The notes under the pieces were generated by a model. The model saw only the letters and a program-made list of their open reading frames with translations, made no database searches and was not told the origin of the DNA. Made by a program: the position numbers and the translations under genes. A stretch of DNA of 35,659 nt, taken from Salaquimonas sp. GTDB lineage: Bacteria; Pseudomonadota; Alphaproteobacteria; Rhizobiales; Rhizobiaceae. The stretch's first letter is position 1. Every line of letters starts with the position of its first letter. Of this stretch, positions 26,876-35,247 are shown piece after piece. The stretch lies in contig JANQQM010000109.1 of NCBI GenBank assembly GCA_028289365.1, forward strand, positions 1 through 35,659, read 5' to 3'.

Positions 26876-27616
26876 ATGCGTCGCGCCGACCGGCTATTTC
26901 AGATTGTTCAGTATCTGAGGGCTGGCCGGTTGCTGACGGCCCAGACACTCTCGCAGCGCCTTGAGGTATCCGAAAGAACCATCTACCGCGACATTGCGGA
27001 TCTTCAGGCTTCCGGCGTCCCGATCGACGGCGAGGCCGGGGTCGGTTACCTCATGCGCGACGGTTACGACCTGCCGCCCCTGATGTTTACCCGAGACGAA
27101 ATCGTATCATTGGTCGTTGGAGCGCGAATTGTTCGTGCCTGGGGCGGCGCCCGAATGGCACTCGCGGCAGAAGCGGCATTGTCAAAGATCGAGGCAGTCC
27201 TGCCGCCAGAGGAACGTGCCCGTGTTTCCCAGGTGCCCGTTTATGCCTTCGACCATCAGATGGGTACCGATGAGAAGGAAACGCTGGATCGAATGAACGC
27301 CGCCATTGCCGCTGCTGCCGCGCTTGATCTTCGCTATGAGGACAGTCAGGGGCAGGAAACCCATAGGGTCGTTGAACCGCTTAGTCTCTACTACTGGGGC
27401 AAGGTCTGGACCCTGGTCGCCTGGTGCCGTCTGCGCCGGGATTTCAGGATGTTTCGTATTGATCGCGTTGTGAACATGAGCGAAACGGGAGAAACCGTCG
27501 CACGCATCCCAGGTAGAACACTGCAGGACTTTCTGGCAACCATGGTTCGCGAGGAAGGCGACAGACAAAGCGCGGATACCGGACCTTGCTCCCAATCCGA
27601 ACCGTCAAAGGAGTGA
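26876..27616 (+). CDS. YafY-type transcriptional regulator (HTH_11 + WYL)
   Basis: 246 residues. N-terminal winged helix-turn-helix (about 4-60; LSQRLEVSERTIYRDIADLQ) followed by a linker and a C-terminal WYL domain (about 140-225) with the core LYYWGKVWTLVAWCRLRRDF. WYL domains sense small ligands or nucleic acids. The likely target is its own operon through the palindrome at 26364-26387. GGGGAG precedes the start. It ends four bases from the convergent trcR stop. Confidence 0.92.
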   Translation: MRRADRLFQIVQYLRAGRLLTAQTLSQRLEVSERTIYRDIADLQASGVPIDGEAGVGYLMRDGYDLPPLMFTRDEIVSLVVGARIVRAWGGARMALAAEAALSKIEAVLPPEERARVSQVPVYAFDHQMGTDEKETLDRMNAAIAAAAALDLRYEDSQGQETHRVVEPLSLYYWGKVWTLVAWCRLRRDFRMFRIDRVVNMSETGETVARIPGRTLQDFLATMVREEGDRQSADTGPCSQSEPSKE

Positions 27617-27620
27617 TCGG

Positions 27621-28322
27621 TTACTGATCGTTCTTTTCAGGTAAATCTGTCTCGCTGGATTGCTCTGGCTGATCAGCAAACTTCGAAAACACAGACGCAG
27701 CATCAACTTCGGACTCGTCCCCGACGGGTGGCACCTGCTCGGTATCCGAAGCCGGCAGCAAGGTATCCGAAACTTCGACGGGAGGAACATCAGCGGGCCG
27801 ATTCTTGCTCGCTTTCTGGACTTCCATGTCGAGTGAAATCTGTGTGCACAATCCAAGCGTCACCGGGTCAAGCGGCGTAAGATTGGCCGAATTCCAATGC
27901 GTACCATCACGAATTGCTTCAATGGTTGTTTTCGTCGTTCCAACCAGGCGGATGATCTGCGCATCCCGAAGTTCGGGGTGATTTCGCAACAGCCAGCGTA
28001 TTGCATTGGGACGATCCTGCCGTTTCGATACCGGCGTGTATCGCGGCCCCTTCCGCTTGGCGACCGAAACCTTGACCTTGGCTTCTGCAAGTTTGAGCTT
28101 GTGGTTTGGATCTTCCTGGGCCTTCTCCAATTCGCTGCGGGTTAGCTGCCCGGTCGAGATCGGATCCATTCCCTTGATACCCTGCGCCGATTCACCATCA
28201 GCGATCGCGCGCACTTCAAGCGGGTGCAATTTGCAGAAATCTGCAATCTGATCAAAGCTCAGCGAAGTGTTGTCGACGAGCCATACTGCAGTCGCTTTGG
28301 GCATTAGGGGCGCATCGGCCAT
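27621..28322 (-). CDS. trcR: Cell-cycle transcriptional regulator TrcR (DUF1013)
   Basis: The start at 28322 (233 residues) is supported by AGAGGA upstream and by the family N-terminus MADAPLMPKATAVWLVDNT; the frame is open further up. The conserved N-terminal two thirds contain LSFDQIADFCKLHPLEVRAI and a second helix-turn-helix-like part (PELRDAQIIRLVGTTKTTIE). The last 60 residues are acidic and Pro-rich and poorly conserved. DUF1013 proteins are restricted to alphaproteobacteria and are annotated as cell-cycle regulators; the DNA target is not readable here. It lies in one block with rcdA. Confidence 0.88.
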   Translation of the reverse strand: MADAPLMPKATAVWLVDNTSLSFDQIADFCKLHPLEVRAIADGESAQGIKGMDPISTGQLTRSELEKAQEDPNHKLKLAEAKVKVSVAKRKGPRYTPVSKRQDRPNAIRWLLRNHPELRDAQIIRLVGTTKTTIEAIRDGTHWNSANLTPLDPVTLGLCTQISLDMEVQKASKNRPADVPPVEVSDTLLPASDTEQVPPVGDESEVDAASVFSKFADQPEQSSETDLPEKNDQ

Positions 28323-28491
28323 GATACATTCCTCTTGTTTACCCGTCGGGTTTCCCGCGGGGTCGGAGGCTAGAAGCTTCCGATGGTCAAATGACAAATC
28401 TCAGGAGATAGGCTCCATATAAACGTCATGGCCACGACACGCAAGGATCAGTATCGCTAGATTACTGTTTCTTCCTGCCTGAAGTTGATGT

Positions 28492-29505
28492 TCACTGATT
28501 TTGGCTGGCTACACGCACCTGCAGGACTATTTTGCCAATATTGCCTCCGTCTTCCATGCGGCGATGTGCTTCTGAGGCGTCCTCCAGACCGAACCGGCTA
28601 TCCATCACCGGGCCGACTTTGCCGCTTTCAAGCAGCGGCCAGACTTTTTCCTTTAGCGCGCCGGCAATATCCGCCTTGAACTCGACACTGCGTGGCCGCA
28701 AGGTTGAACCAGTATGGGTCAGGCGTTTGACCATCAGTTTTGCAAAATTGACTTCGACCTTGGGACCGCCGAGAAAGGCAATCTGTACGATACGGCCATC
28801 CTGCGCGGCAGCATCGTAATTGCGCTCAATGTAGCTACCGCCCACCATGTCCACGATCAGGTCGACGCCATTGCCACTGGTGATTTCCTTCGTCACCGCA
28901 ACAAAATCTTGCGTACGATAATTGATTGCGTGATCTGCACCAAGCGCCAGACAGGCTTCGCATTTCTCTGCTGAACCAGCCGTCACAATCACCTTCGCTC
29001 CGAATGCCTTGGCCAATTGAATTGCCGTGGTACCAATACCGCTTGATCCGCCATGCACCAGCAATGTTTCACCCTCAACCAGTTTCCCGCGCTGAAAGAC
29101 ATTGTGCCAGACCGTAAAGAATGTTTCCGGAATTGCAGCCGCCTCTTCAAATCCAATACCATCGGGTATTGGCAGAAGATTGAGATGGTTGGCGGCACAA
29201 TACTCGCCATATCCCCCGCCGGGAACCAGCGCCATGACCGACTGCCCGAGCAGCGCCTCCGAAGCTTCAGGTGAAACTGCAACAACTTCCCCTGAAATCT
29301 CCAGACCAGGTATCTCAGGAGCGCCCGGTGGCGGCGGATAGGCACCCTGTCTTTGCAGGCAATCCGGACGGTTGACGCCCGCTGCATGAACCTGCACCAG
29401 GACTTCGCCGGGTTTTATCTCCGGAAGCGGATATTCTTTCGGAACCAATACGTCAGGTCCTCCTGGTTCTCGAATGGAAATCGCTGTCATTGTCTCAGGG
29501 AGCAT
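28492..29505 (-). CDS. NAD(P)H quinone oxidoreductase, PIG3-like (zinc-independent MDR)
   Basis: 337 residues. GroES-like N-terminal domain (VLVQVHAAGVNRPDCLQRQG; the RQGAYPPPPGAPEIPGLE run is typical of the PIG3 family, TIGR02824) and a Rossmann domain with LLVHGGSSGIGTTAIQLAK (148-166). The zinc Cys cluster of alcohol dehydrogenases is missing, as expected for quinone reductases. It reduces quinones or enones with NADPH in the cytoplasm. It is transcribed towards trcR and divergent from the DUF1192 gene (88-base gap). Confidence 0.92.
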   Translation of the reverse strand: MLPETMTAISIREPGGPDVLVPKEYPLPEIKPGEVLVQVHAAGVNRPDCLQRQGAYPPPPGAPEIPGLEISGEVVAVSPEASEALLGQSVMALVPGGGYGEYCAANHLNLLPIPDGIGFEEAAAIPETFFTVWHNVFQRGKLVEGETLLVHGGSSGIGTTAIQLAKAFGAKVIVTAGSAEKCEACLALGADHAINYRTQDFVAVTKEITSGNGVDLIVDMVGGSYIERNYDAAAQDGRIVQIAFLGGPKVEVNFAKLMVKRLTHTGSTLRPRSVEFKADIAGALKEKVWPLLESGKVGPVMDSRFGLEDASEAHRRMEDGGNIGKIVLQVRVASQNQ

Positions 29506-29593
29506 TATTCACCTATAAATTTCTTTTCGTTGCTGGGTTTGCCATGATGGAAAATTATATTTATCTGTAATTCGGTCTGGGAGGAATGAAATC

Positions 29594-29782
29594 ATGGAAG
29601 AAGAAGATGTCACCCCATCACCTGCCATTTTTCAGATAGGTCAGGCACTTGATTTGCTGTCGGTTGAGGAGATCAATGAGACCATCGACATTCTGGGCGC
29701 CGAAATTGAGCGGCTCAAGGAGGCTGCTACGGCCAAGCAAGCGCATTTAAGCGCTGCTGACGCACTATTTTCGAAACGATAG
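29594..29782 (+). CDS. DUF1192 small protein
   Basis: 62 residues. The core DLLSVEEINETIDILGAEIE followed by RLKEAATAKQAHLSAADALF is the DUF1192 pattern (acidic start, LS-hydrophobic helix, short coiled coil). No signal or membrane part. GGGAGG lies about ten bases before the ATG. Function unknown; the gene regularly neighbours rcdA in Hyphomicrobiales, which hints at cell-cycle or division work but does not prove it. Confidence 0.87.
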   Translation: MEEEDVTPSPAIFQIGQALDLLSVEEINETIDILGAEIERLKEAATAKQAHLSAADALFSKR

Positions 29783-29845
29783 ACGATAAAATTCGGTACA
29801 TTCCGGCGAAAGACTGGCTCAAAATGGTTAATTTATTGGAGTTCG

Positions 29846-29860
29846 TTAACCATTAATTAA
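29846..29860. promoter_or_regulatory. Putative CtrA box between DUF1192 and rcdA
   Basis: TTAA (29846-29849), seven bases, TTAA (29857-29860), starting as TTAACCAT, so it satisfies both the full consensus TTAA-N7-TTAA and the half-site. A second half-site ATGGTTAA (TTAACCAT on the minus strand) lies at 29824-29831. Binding is inferred. Confidence 0.6.
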
Positions 29861-29884
29861 GCTTTATGAGGCATTAATCATTAC

Positions 29885-29979
29885 ATCCAGCTTGTCTGGA
29901 TTCATTCCGGGTGGCCCTGTCCACCCTGTTTGACGCCTCCCTGTTAACTCTTCAGAGCCGCCTTTGCGGCTCTTTTTTT
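29885..29979 (+). ncRNA. Candidate small structured RNA upstream of rcdA
   Basis: Three successive hairpins without a reading frame: ATCCAG/CTGGAT with a 5-base loop (29885-29901), GGGTGG/CCACCC with a 6-base loop (29909-29926), and a terminator (29954-29979). Between the second and third is an unpaired stretch with CCTCCC (29936-29941), complementary to Shine-Dalgarno sequences, as seen in anti-SD small RNAs. A CtrA-type box lies just upstream. The 5' end is not fixed and probably lies at 29870-29885. The alternative is a structured 3' UTR of the DUF1192 mRNA, whose stop is 100 bases upstream. The rest of the 345-base gap up to rcdA (29980-30127) shows nothing clear. Confidence 0.5.
29954..29979 (+). 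terminator. Strong intrinsic terminator
   Basis: AGAGCCGC, CTTT, GCGGCTCT (29954-29973): perfect 8-bp stem with a 4-base loop followed by seven T (to 29979). It ends any plus-strand transcript from DUF1192 or from the candidate small RNA, so rcdA needs its own promoter. Confidence 0.9.
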
Positions 29980-30127
29980 ATGTTTTTCATAGTTTTGGCG
30001 TCTATTCGGCAAGAATTCAGCTGCGCTTAATCGGATCAAAATTCCGTCTTTCGAGATTTTCGTGATGCATAAACTGCTTTACGTCACAATTTTGGTTGAT
30101 TAAAAATGCCGGTGAAGGGCGGGAGTT

Positions 30128-30691
30128 ATGTCGAGTAAGAAAAAAGACCCCAAAAACCACAAGAGTACCGGCAACAACACGATCAATCTTGCGGAGCGCT
30201 TTGCGCGATCAGGCAAGTTCAAGGCGATGTTTCGCGATGGCATGGCGCTTGTCGAGGAGACCGCGACCTATCTGGACGGTCAGGGCCGGACAGCGGTAAA
30301 GGATCTGAACCGCCCATCGTCAATGCTGTATGGTTCAGAATCCATGCGGCTGACCACCAGGTTGATGCAACTTGCTTCCTGGCTCCTGCTACAACGAGCA
30401 GTCAGCGATGGTGAGATGACCCGCGAACAGCTGCTGGAAGAAAAGAAGAAGATCCGGCTTGAGACCTTGCCCAAGTCAATTCACGGGCCGGGCTGGGATG
30501 ATCTCCCAAGCCATTTTGTCGAATTGGTTGCGCGATCGATTGCGCTGCAAAACCGGATCCTGGTTCTCGATAATGAAATTTACGGGGAAGATGGCACGGT
30601 AGAATCCGCCCCGGCATCACCCGGAATAAATCCTGTAAATCAACAGCTTAACCTGCTGTCGACGGCGCTTGGAGCCAAAATCAAGCGTTAG
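30128..30691 (+). CDS. rcdA: Protease adaptor RcdA (DUF1465)
   Basis: 187 residues. The conserved helical core includes FKAMFRDGMALVEETATYLD (31-50) and ESMRLTTRLMQLASWLLLQR (71-90), as in Caulobacter RcdA. The N-terminal 15 residues are Lys-rich and the C-terminus is a short disordered tail. In Caulobacter, RcdA with CpdR and PopA delivers CtrA to ClpXP for degradation at the G1-S transition. GGGAG precedes the start by six bases. A strong terminator 148 bases upstream cuts it off from DUF1192, so it has its own promoter. It is convergent with rpmE, with a terminator between. Confidence 0.9.
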   Translation: MSSKKKDPKNHKSTGNNTINLAERFARSGKFKAMFRDGMALVEETATYLDGQGRTAVKDLNRPSSMLYGSESMRLTTRLMQLASWLLLQRAVSDGEMTREQLLEEKKKIRLETLPKSIHGPGWDDLPSHFVELVARSIALQNRILVLDNEIYGEDGTVESAPASPGINPVNQQLNLLSTALGAKIKR

Positions 30692-30718
30692 AGATTATTC
30701 CCGAAGTCCAGGACAAAT

Positions 30719-30744
30719 AAAAAACCCCCCACAAATGCGGAGGG
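30719..30744 (-). terminator. Intrinsic terminator after rpmE
   Basis: On the minus strand CCCTCCGC (30744-30737), ATTT, GTGGGGGG (30732-30725) pair through eight positions with two G-T wobbles, followed by six T (30724-30719). It lies about 50 bases past the rpmE stop, in the convergent gap with rcdA. Confidence 0.85.
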
Positions 30745-30793
30745 TCATCGATACTAAATCTGAATATGGCCCGGTTACCCGGAAATCATGCAA

Positions 30794-31015
30794 TCAGATT
30801 CCAAGACCGGAATATTTCTTCTTGAACCGTGAGACGCGACCGCCACGGTCAACCAGCTGCTGGTTACCGCCGGTCCACGCCGGATGGGATGTGGGATCAA
30901 TATCAAGATTCATCTTGTCGCCCTCATTACCCCAGGTGGAACGGGTTTCGAACTCTGTGCCATCCGTCATCACAACCGTGATTTTATGATAGCTCGGGTG
31001 GATATCCTGTTTCAT
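30794..31015 (-). CDS. rpmE: 50S ribosomal protein bL31 (zinc-free form)
   Basis: 73 residues from the ATG at 31015 ([16 protein letters not shown]); the frame is open upstream but the family begins here. [24 protein letters not shown] and [13 protein letters not shown] are the alphaproteobacterial L31 signatures. The cysteine ligands of zinc-binding L31 are all absent, so this is the C-minus form. It binds the large subunit near the central protuberance and contacts the small subunit. Confidence 0.96.
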   Translation of the reverse strand: MKQDIHPSYHKITVVMTDGTEFETRSTWGNEGDKMNLDIDPTSHPAWTGGNQQLVDRGGRVSRFKKKYSGLGI

Positions 31016-31227
31016 CGATTTGTCCTGCATCTTCGGGCGGTCAATCTGCTTTGCCGCCAACCAAACAGCCGCCGAAGCCCGTTTTGGCAATCAGCGGCTT
31101 TCAAATTTCTGGCCATGCCTATACATGACTGATACACGGTGCACAAGAGTACAGGCAGACGGTTATTGTTTTATGTCAATGCCATCATGATTGTTACCGC
31201 TAGTTTATGAATGGCAAACGGAAACCA

Positions 31228-33039
31228 ATGAGCGACCAGGAACAGCAAACCAGCACCGGCAGGGACAAGAAGGCAAAAAGTCTGCGCCCATTGGCCAGGC
31301 TGTTCCCGTATCTAATCCATTATAAGCTTCATGTCGCTGGCGCGCTCTTCTTCCTGCTGCTCGCGACCGCCATGACGCTTACGCTGCCGATTGCCGTTCG
31401 TCGGATGATCGACCATGGCTTCTTTGCCGAAGATGCCACCTTCATCAATAACTATTTCTCGATGCTGGTGGTGATCGCAGCGGTATTGGCGATTGCGAGT
31501 GCCAGTCGCTACTACTTTGTTATCTGGCTGGGTGAGCGGGTCGTGGCCGATGTGCGCCGTGACGTATTCAGCAAGGTAACAATGCTGTCCTCCGCTTTCT
31601 TTGACACCTCAAATTCCGGGGAAATTGTTTCCCGACTGACGGCCGATACCACCCAGGTAAAATCGGCATTTGGCGCCACCGCCTCCATGGCGTTGCGTAA
31701 TACGCTCTTGGGTATCGGTGCGGTGATCATGATGATCTATACTTCCCCTCGCCTGTCGCTGATCGTAATCGCTGCAATCCCGCTTATTGTCCTGCCAATC
31801 GTCGCCTTTGGCCGCGCTGTGCGGCGACGCTCTCGGACAGCGCAAGATATGCTGGCAAATGCCACTGCCTATGCAAGCGAGGCAATCGGCGCCATCCGCA
31901 CATTGCAGGCATTCGCAAATGAACCCCTTGTCCGTAATCGATTTTCAAGCGCCGTGGAGACGGCATTTGACGCATCAAGAACTGCCGTTCGTACCCGCGC
32001 ATTGCTGACCGCCTTCGCGATATTCCTGATCTTTTCCAGCGTGGTCGCAGTCCTCTGGTTCGGTGCTCGTGATGTATTGAACGGCACCATGACACCGGGC
32101 ACGCTGGGTCAGTTTCTGCTTTATGCCGTATTTGGAGCTGGCGCGCTCGGTGCGCTGTCCGAAGTTTGGGGCGAATTGTCCCTGGCCGCCGGTGCAGCGG
32201 AACGACTAACGGAACTTCTCGCTGAAGAACCGACCATCAATCCACCTGAAAATCCAATCCCCATTCCGCAACCGGTCAGGGGAAAAATCTCCTTCGACAA
32301 GGTTTCCTTTTCCTATCCGGCTCGAAAAGATGCCCCGGTGATCAATGACCTGTCATTTACGATCAAGCCCGGAGAAACCATCGCCATTGTCGGCTCGTCG
32401 GGCGCCGGCAAAAGCACCTTGTTTTCGCTGCTCTTGCGATTTTACGATCCGTTGAAAGGTTCAGTGCTGATTGAAGGCAATGACATTCGTAATTACGATC
32501 CGGCGCAATTGCGCAATATCATGGCGCTGGTTCCTCAGGACACGATAATTTTTGCCGCATCAGCCATGGACAATATTCTGTTCGGCAGGCCGGAAGCATC
32601 CCAGGAAGAAGCAATAAGCGCTGCGAAATCTGCATTTGCCGACAGCTTCATTCGCGAAATGGAACATGGCTACGAGACCCAGCTGGGCGAGCGCGGCGTG
32701 ACCCTGTCGGGCGGACAACGTCAGCGAATTGCCATTGCCCGGGCAATATTGAAGGACGCCCCGATATTGCTGCTGGATGAAGCGACCAGCGCGCTGGATG
32801 CAGAGAGCGAGAAACTGGTCCAGAATGCGCTTGAAAAACTCATGAAGGATCGCACCACCCTGGTCATCGCTCACCGGCTAGCCACTGTGCTCAAGGCCGA
32901 CCGTATTCTTGTCATGGACAAGGGAACCGTTGTCGAGGAAGGCACGCATAGCCAGCTGGTGAACCATGGTGGAATTTACGCAAAACTCGCACAACTGCAG
33001 TTCGACGACGGCGCCAAGGCATTCACCGCAGCCGAGTAA
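31228..33039 (+). CDS. ABC exporter, fused membrane and ATPase domains (MsbA-related)
   Basis: 603 residues from the ATG at 31228, chosen for the GGAA ribosome site; an upstream in-frame ATG at 31207 is possible. Six membrane helices lie in about residues 25-310 (for example LHVAGALFFLLLATAMTLTL and RTRALLTAFAIFLIFSSVVA). The ATPase has Walker A GSSGAGKST (389-397), the Q-loop in ALVPQD, signature LSGGQ (493-497), Walker B LLLDE (D517, E518) and the H-loop H549. A homodimeric exporter; lipid, lipopolysaccharide or drug substrates occur in the family. It ends nine bases from the convergent MotB-like gene. Confidence 0.92.
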   Translation: MSDQEQQTSTGRDKKAKSLRPLARLFPYLIHYKLHVAGALFFLLLATAMTLTLPIAVRRMIDHGFFAEDATFINNYFSMLVVIAAVLAIASASRYYFVIWLGERVVADVRRDVFSKVTMLSSAFFDTSNSGEIVSRLTADTTQVKSAFGATASMALRNTLLGIGAVIMMIYTSPRLSLIVIAAIPLIVLPIVAFGRAVRRRSRTAQDMLANATAYASEAIGAIRTLQAFANEPLVRNRFSSAVETAFDASRTAVRTRALLTAFAIFLIFSSVVAVLWFGARDVLNGTMTPGTLGQFLLYAVFGAGALGALSEVWGELSLAAGAAERLTELLAEEPTINPPENPIPIPQPVRGKISFDKVSFSYPARKDAPVINDLSFTIKPGETIAIVGSSGAGKSTLFSLLLRFYDPLKGSVLIEGNDIRNYDPAQLRNIMALVPQDTIIFAASAMDNILFGRPEASQEEAISAAKSAFADSFIREMEHGYETQLGERGVTLSGGQRQRIAIARAILKDAPILLLDEATSALDAESEKLVQNALEKLMKDRTTLVIAHRLATVLKADRILVMDKGTVVEEGTHSQLVNHGGIYAKLAQLQFDDGAKAFTAAE

Positions 33040-33048
33040 GTCACGCTC

Positions 33049-34080
33049 TTACCTCTCGGTAAGTTTCAACTCTATTCTTCTGTTCTTGGCGCGAGCTTCG
33101 TCGCTGTCGCTTTCCTCCAGCGGCTGAAATTCACCGAAGCCGGCTGCAACCAGCCTTTCGGCAGAAATTCCTTCATCGATAAAGAACTTCACAACAGCCA
33201 GCGCGCGTGCCTGGGACAATTCCCAGTTGTCGCGATAACGCCCCGTTCCCGACAGCGGAATATTGTCGGTATGACCATCGACCCGCAGCACCCACTGGAT
33301 GTCTTCGGGAATTTCCCGGCTGATCTGGAGGAGCGCATCGGCAATCTTTTTCATCTCTACCTGGCCCTCGGGATTGAGTTCCGCTGCACCGGATGCAAAC
33401 AGGACCTCGGAGGGAAATACGAACCGGTCTCCAACAATTTGGATATCCGGCCGGTCCGACAGGATTTCCCGCAGCCTGCCGAAAAAATCCGAACGGTAGC
33501 GGTTCAATTCCTGTACCCTTTGGGCAAGCGCAACATTCAGTCTGCGCCCGAGATCCGAAATCTTGGTCTGGCTCTCACGGTCCTTTTCTTCAGCCGCTTC
33601 CAGTACATTTTCCAACGCCGCGATCTGGCGGCGTAGCGCCGATATTTGCTGATTGAGCAATTCCACTTGCGACAGTGCCCGCTGCGAAATCTGCCGCTCC
33701 TCGTCCAGATCGCTGGACAACTGTCCGATCTGGCTATCCCTTTCGGCCGAACTGCCGGTCCCACTTTCCAGCAGATTTTGCAACCGTGAACGCTCTGCCT
33801 CGGCATCCAACAGTGAAGCCTCGAGATTGGCGAGACTGTCTTCAAGATCCTGCTTGCTGGTGCGTTCCAGCGCCAATAGCGAGGTCAGTTCATCAATCTG
33901 GTCATTGAGACGATTCAACACCGCATCCTTGCCTGTGATCTCCTGGCTGAGCAGGAACTGGGCAAGCACGAAAACCGACAATAGGAACATGATCGCCAGC
34001 AGCAAGGTCGACAGAGCATCGACAAATCCGGGCCAGTAATCGACCCGTGTCTGCGTTCTCCTGGTCCTGCCGATTGCCAT
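33049..34080 (-). CDS. MotB/OmpA-like peptidoglycan-binding protein with long coiled coil
   Basis: 343 residues. A single membrane helix at about 19-44 starts GFVDALSTLLLAIMFLLSVF and carries an Asp (D21) at the position used for proton transfer in MotB/TolR. A coiled coil of about 150 residues follows (LEDSLANLEASLLDAEAERS). The C-terminal OmpA domain (about 215-343) has LRVDGHTDNIPL, LSQARALAVVKFF and NRRIELKL. It should be anchored in the inner membrane and grip peptidoglycan. With the MotA-like gene, 3 bases upstream, it makes a stator-like pair. No flagellar genes are near, and the coiled coil is much longer than in MotB. Confidence 0.85.
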   Translation of the reverse strand: MAIGRTRRTQTRVDYWPGFVDALSTLLLAIMFLLSVFVLAQFLLSQEITGKDAVLNRLNDQIDELTSLLALERTSKQDLEDSLANLEASLLDAEAERSRLQNLLESGTGSSAERDSQIGQLSSDLDEERQISQRALSQVELLNQQISALRRQIAALENVLEAAEEKDRESQTKISDLGRRLNVALAQRVQELNRYRSDFFGRLREILSDRPDIQIVGDRFVFPSEVLFASGAAELNPEGQVEMKKIADALLQISREIPEDIQWVLRVDGHTDNIPLSGTGRYRDNWELSQARALAVVKFFIDEGISAERLVAAGFGEFQPLEESDSDEARAKNRRIELKLTER

Positions 34081-34083
34081 CTG

Positions 34084-35100
34084 CTAGCCCTTGGATGCCT
34101 TGTCGAAGAAACCGTCGAGCTTCTCCATCAACTTCATGATTTGCGCTTGCTGTTCACTTTGGCGCGACATTTGTTCTTTCATCAATTGCTGGTCGCTGCG
34201 CATATGCGCAACCAGGCCTTGAATGCCTTCTGCCAGGGTAGCCATGGCGGCAGTCGCACGCTGATTACCCACGCCAGATCCGCCACTTGAGGCTTGCAGA
34301 TTTTCGGACAAAGCCTGCAGCCGGGTGCGGATTTCCTCCGACGTACCATCAGACGTACCTGAAGCCGGCATTGCCATGTCGTAATTCATGTCTGTGATCG
34401 ACGACAGCCAATTCTCAAGTTCGACATAAAACCGGTTCTGCGCACGGCCTGCCTGCAAATCAAGAAAACCCAGGACCAGCGAACCTGACAAACCAAACAA
34501 TGAGGATGAAAACGCCGTTCCCATGCCTGCAAGCGGTGACCGCAATCCGCTTTTCAGTGCATCGAGAACATCATTGGCATCGCCCGAACGCGGATCCAGC
34601 GACTGGATTGTATCACCGATCGAACCGATCGTTTGCAGCAGCCCCCAAAACGTTCCGAGCAGCCCCAGAAATACCAGCAAGCCAATCAAATACCTTGAAA
34701 TATCCCGCGTCTCATCAAGCCTTGTTGCGATAGAATCCAGGATTGAACGCATGGAATTGGTGGTAAGCGACATGTCCCGGCCGGATTGGCCCAGCAGCGC
34801 TTTCATCGGCGCCAGCAATACCGGCTCGCGAACATCGTCAAGTTCGACACTGCCTTCGCGGAAGGAATTCACCCAGCTCACTTCCCGCATCAGACCGAAC
34901 ACCTGCATCAGAGCCAGCAAGACCCCGACAAGCAGAACGCCGATTATCAAACCGTTCAGCCCCGGATTGGTGACAAAGGCCGCAGCTATCTGCAGATAAA
35001 GAACAGCAGAGAGGAAACCTACGAGGATTAGGAAGATGACCATCGTGAACAGATGGACGCGCGGGCTGGAAAGCCTCCCCGGATCAAATACCTTCGCCAA
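34084..35100 (-). CDS. MotA/TolQ/ExbB-family proton-channel subunit
   Basis: 338 residues. Membrane helices at about 17-41, 50-70, 137-160 (LIGLLVFLGLLGTFWGLLQT) and 192-216 (GMGTAFSSSLFGLSGSLVLG) match the MotA/ExbB pattern with its conserved Gly/Ala/Ser packing. The C-terminal 100 residues are cytoplasmic, with a Gln/Met-rich helix (MSRQSEQQAQIMKLMEKLDG). It is the first gene of a coupled pair with the MotB/OmpA-like gene. The likely role is a proton-driven stator that acts on the cell wall or on a cytoplasmic partner. Annotation as flagellar motA or exbB would overreach. Confidence 0.85.
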   Translation of the reverse strand: MAKVFDPGRLSSPRVHLFTMVIFLILVGFLSAVLYLQIAAAFVTNPGLNGLIIGVLLVGVLLALMQVFGLMREVSWVNSFREGSVELDDVREPVLLAPMKALLGQSGRDMSLTTNSMRSILDSIATRLDETRDISRYLIGLLVFLGLLGTFWGLLQTIGSIGDTIQSLDPRSGDANDVLDALKSGLRSPLAGMGTAFSSSLFGLSGSLVLGFLDLQAGRAQNRFYVELENWLSSITDMNYDMAMPASGTSDGTSEEIRTRLQALSENLQASSGGSGVGNQRATAAMATLAEGIQGLVAHMRSDQQLMKEQMSRQSEQQAQIMKLMEKLDGFFDKASKG

Positions 35101-35247
35101 TTATGCTCCCTCCGCATCATTCATGCGCGCCGCCTTTGCATAGATTTCACGGCACAATGGACTGTTGTCGCGCGCAGCATACAATCGGTGCGAATATTTG
35201 CAATCAAGGGCTTGCGTCATTTGTCAGGCAATTGTGCGGCAATGGCT

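Noticed and set aside
33049-35100. Zorya anti-phage system (ZorA/ZorB-like MotA plus MotB-OmpA pair)
   Set aside because: The architecture is reminiscent, but the long coiled-coil tail of ZorA is absent (the coiled coil is on the MotB-like partner) and no ZorC, ZorD or ZorE gene is adjacent; the neighbours are an ABC exporter and an IMPase.
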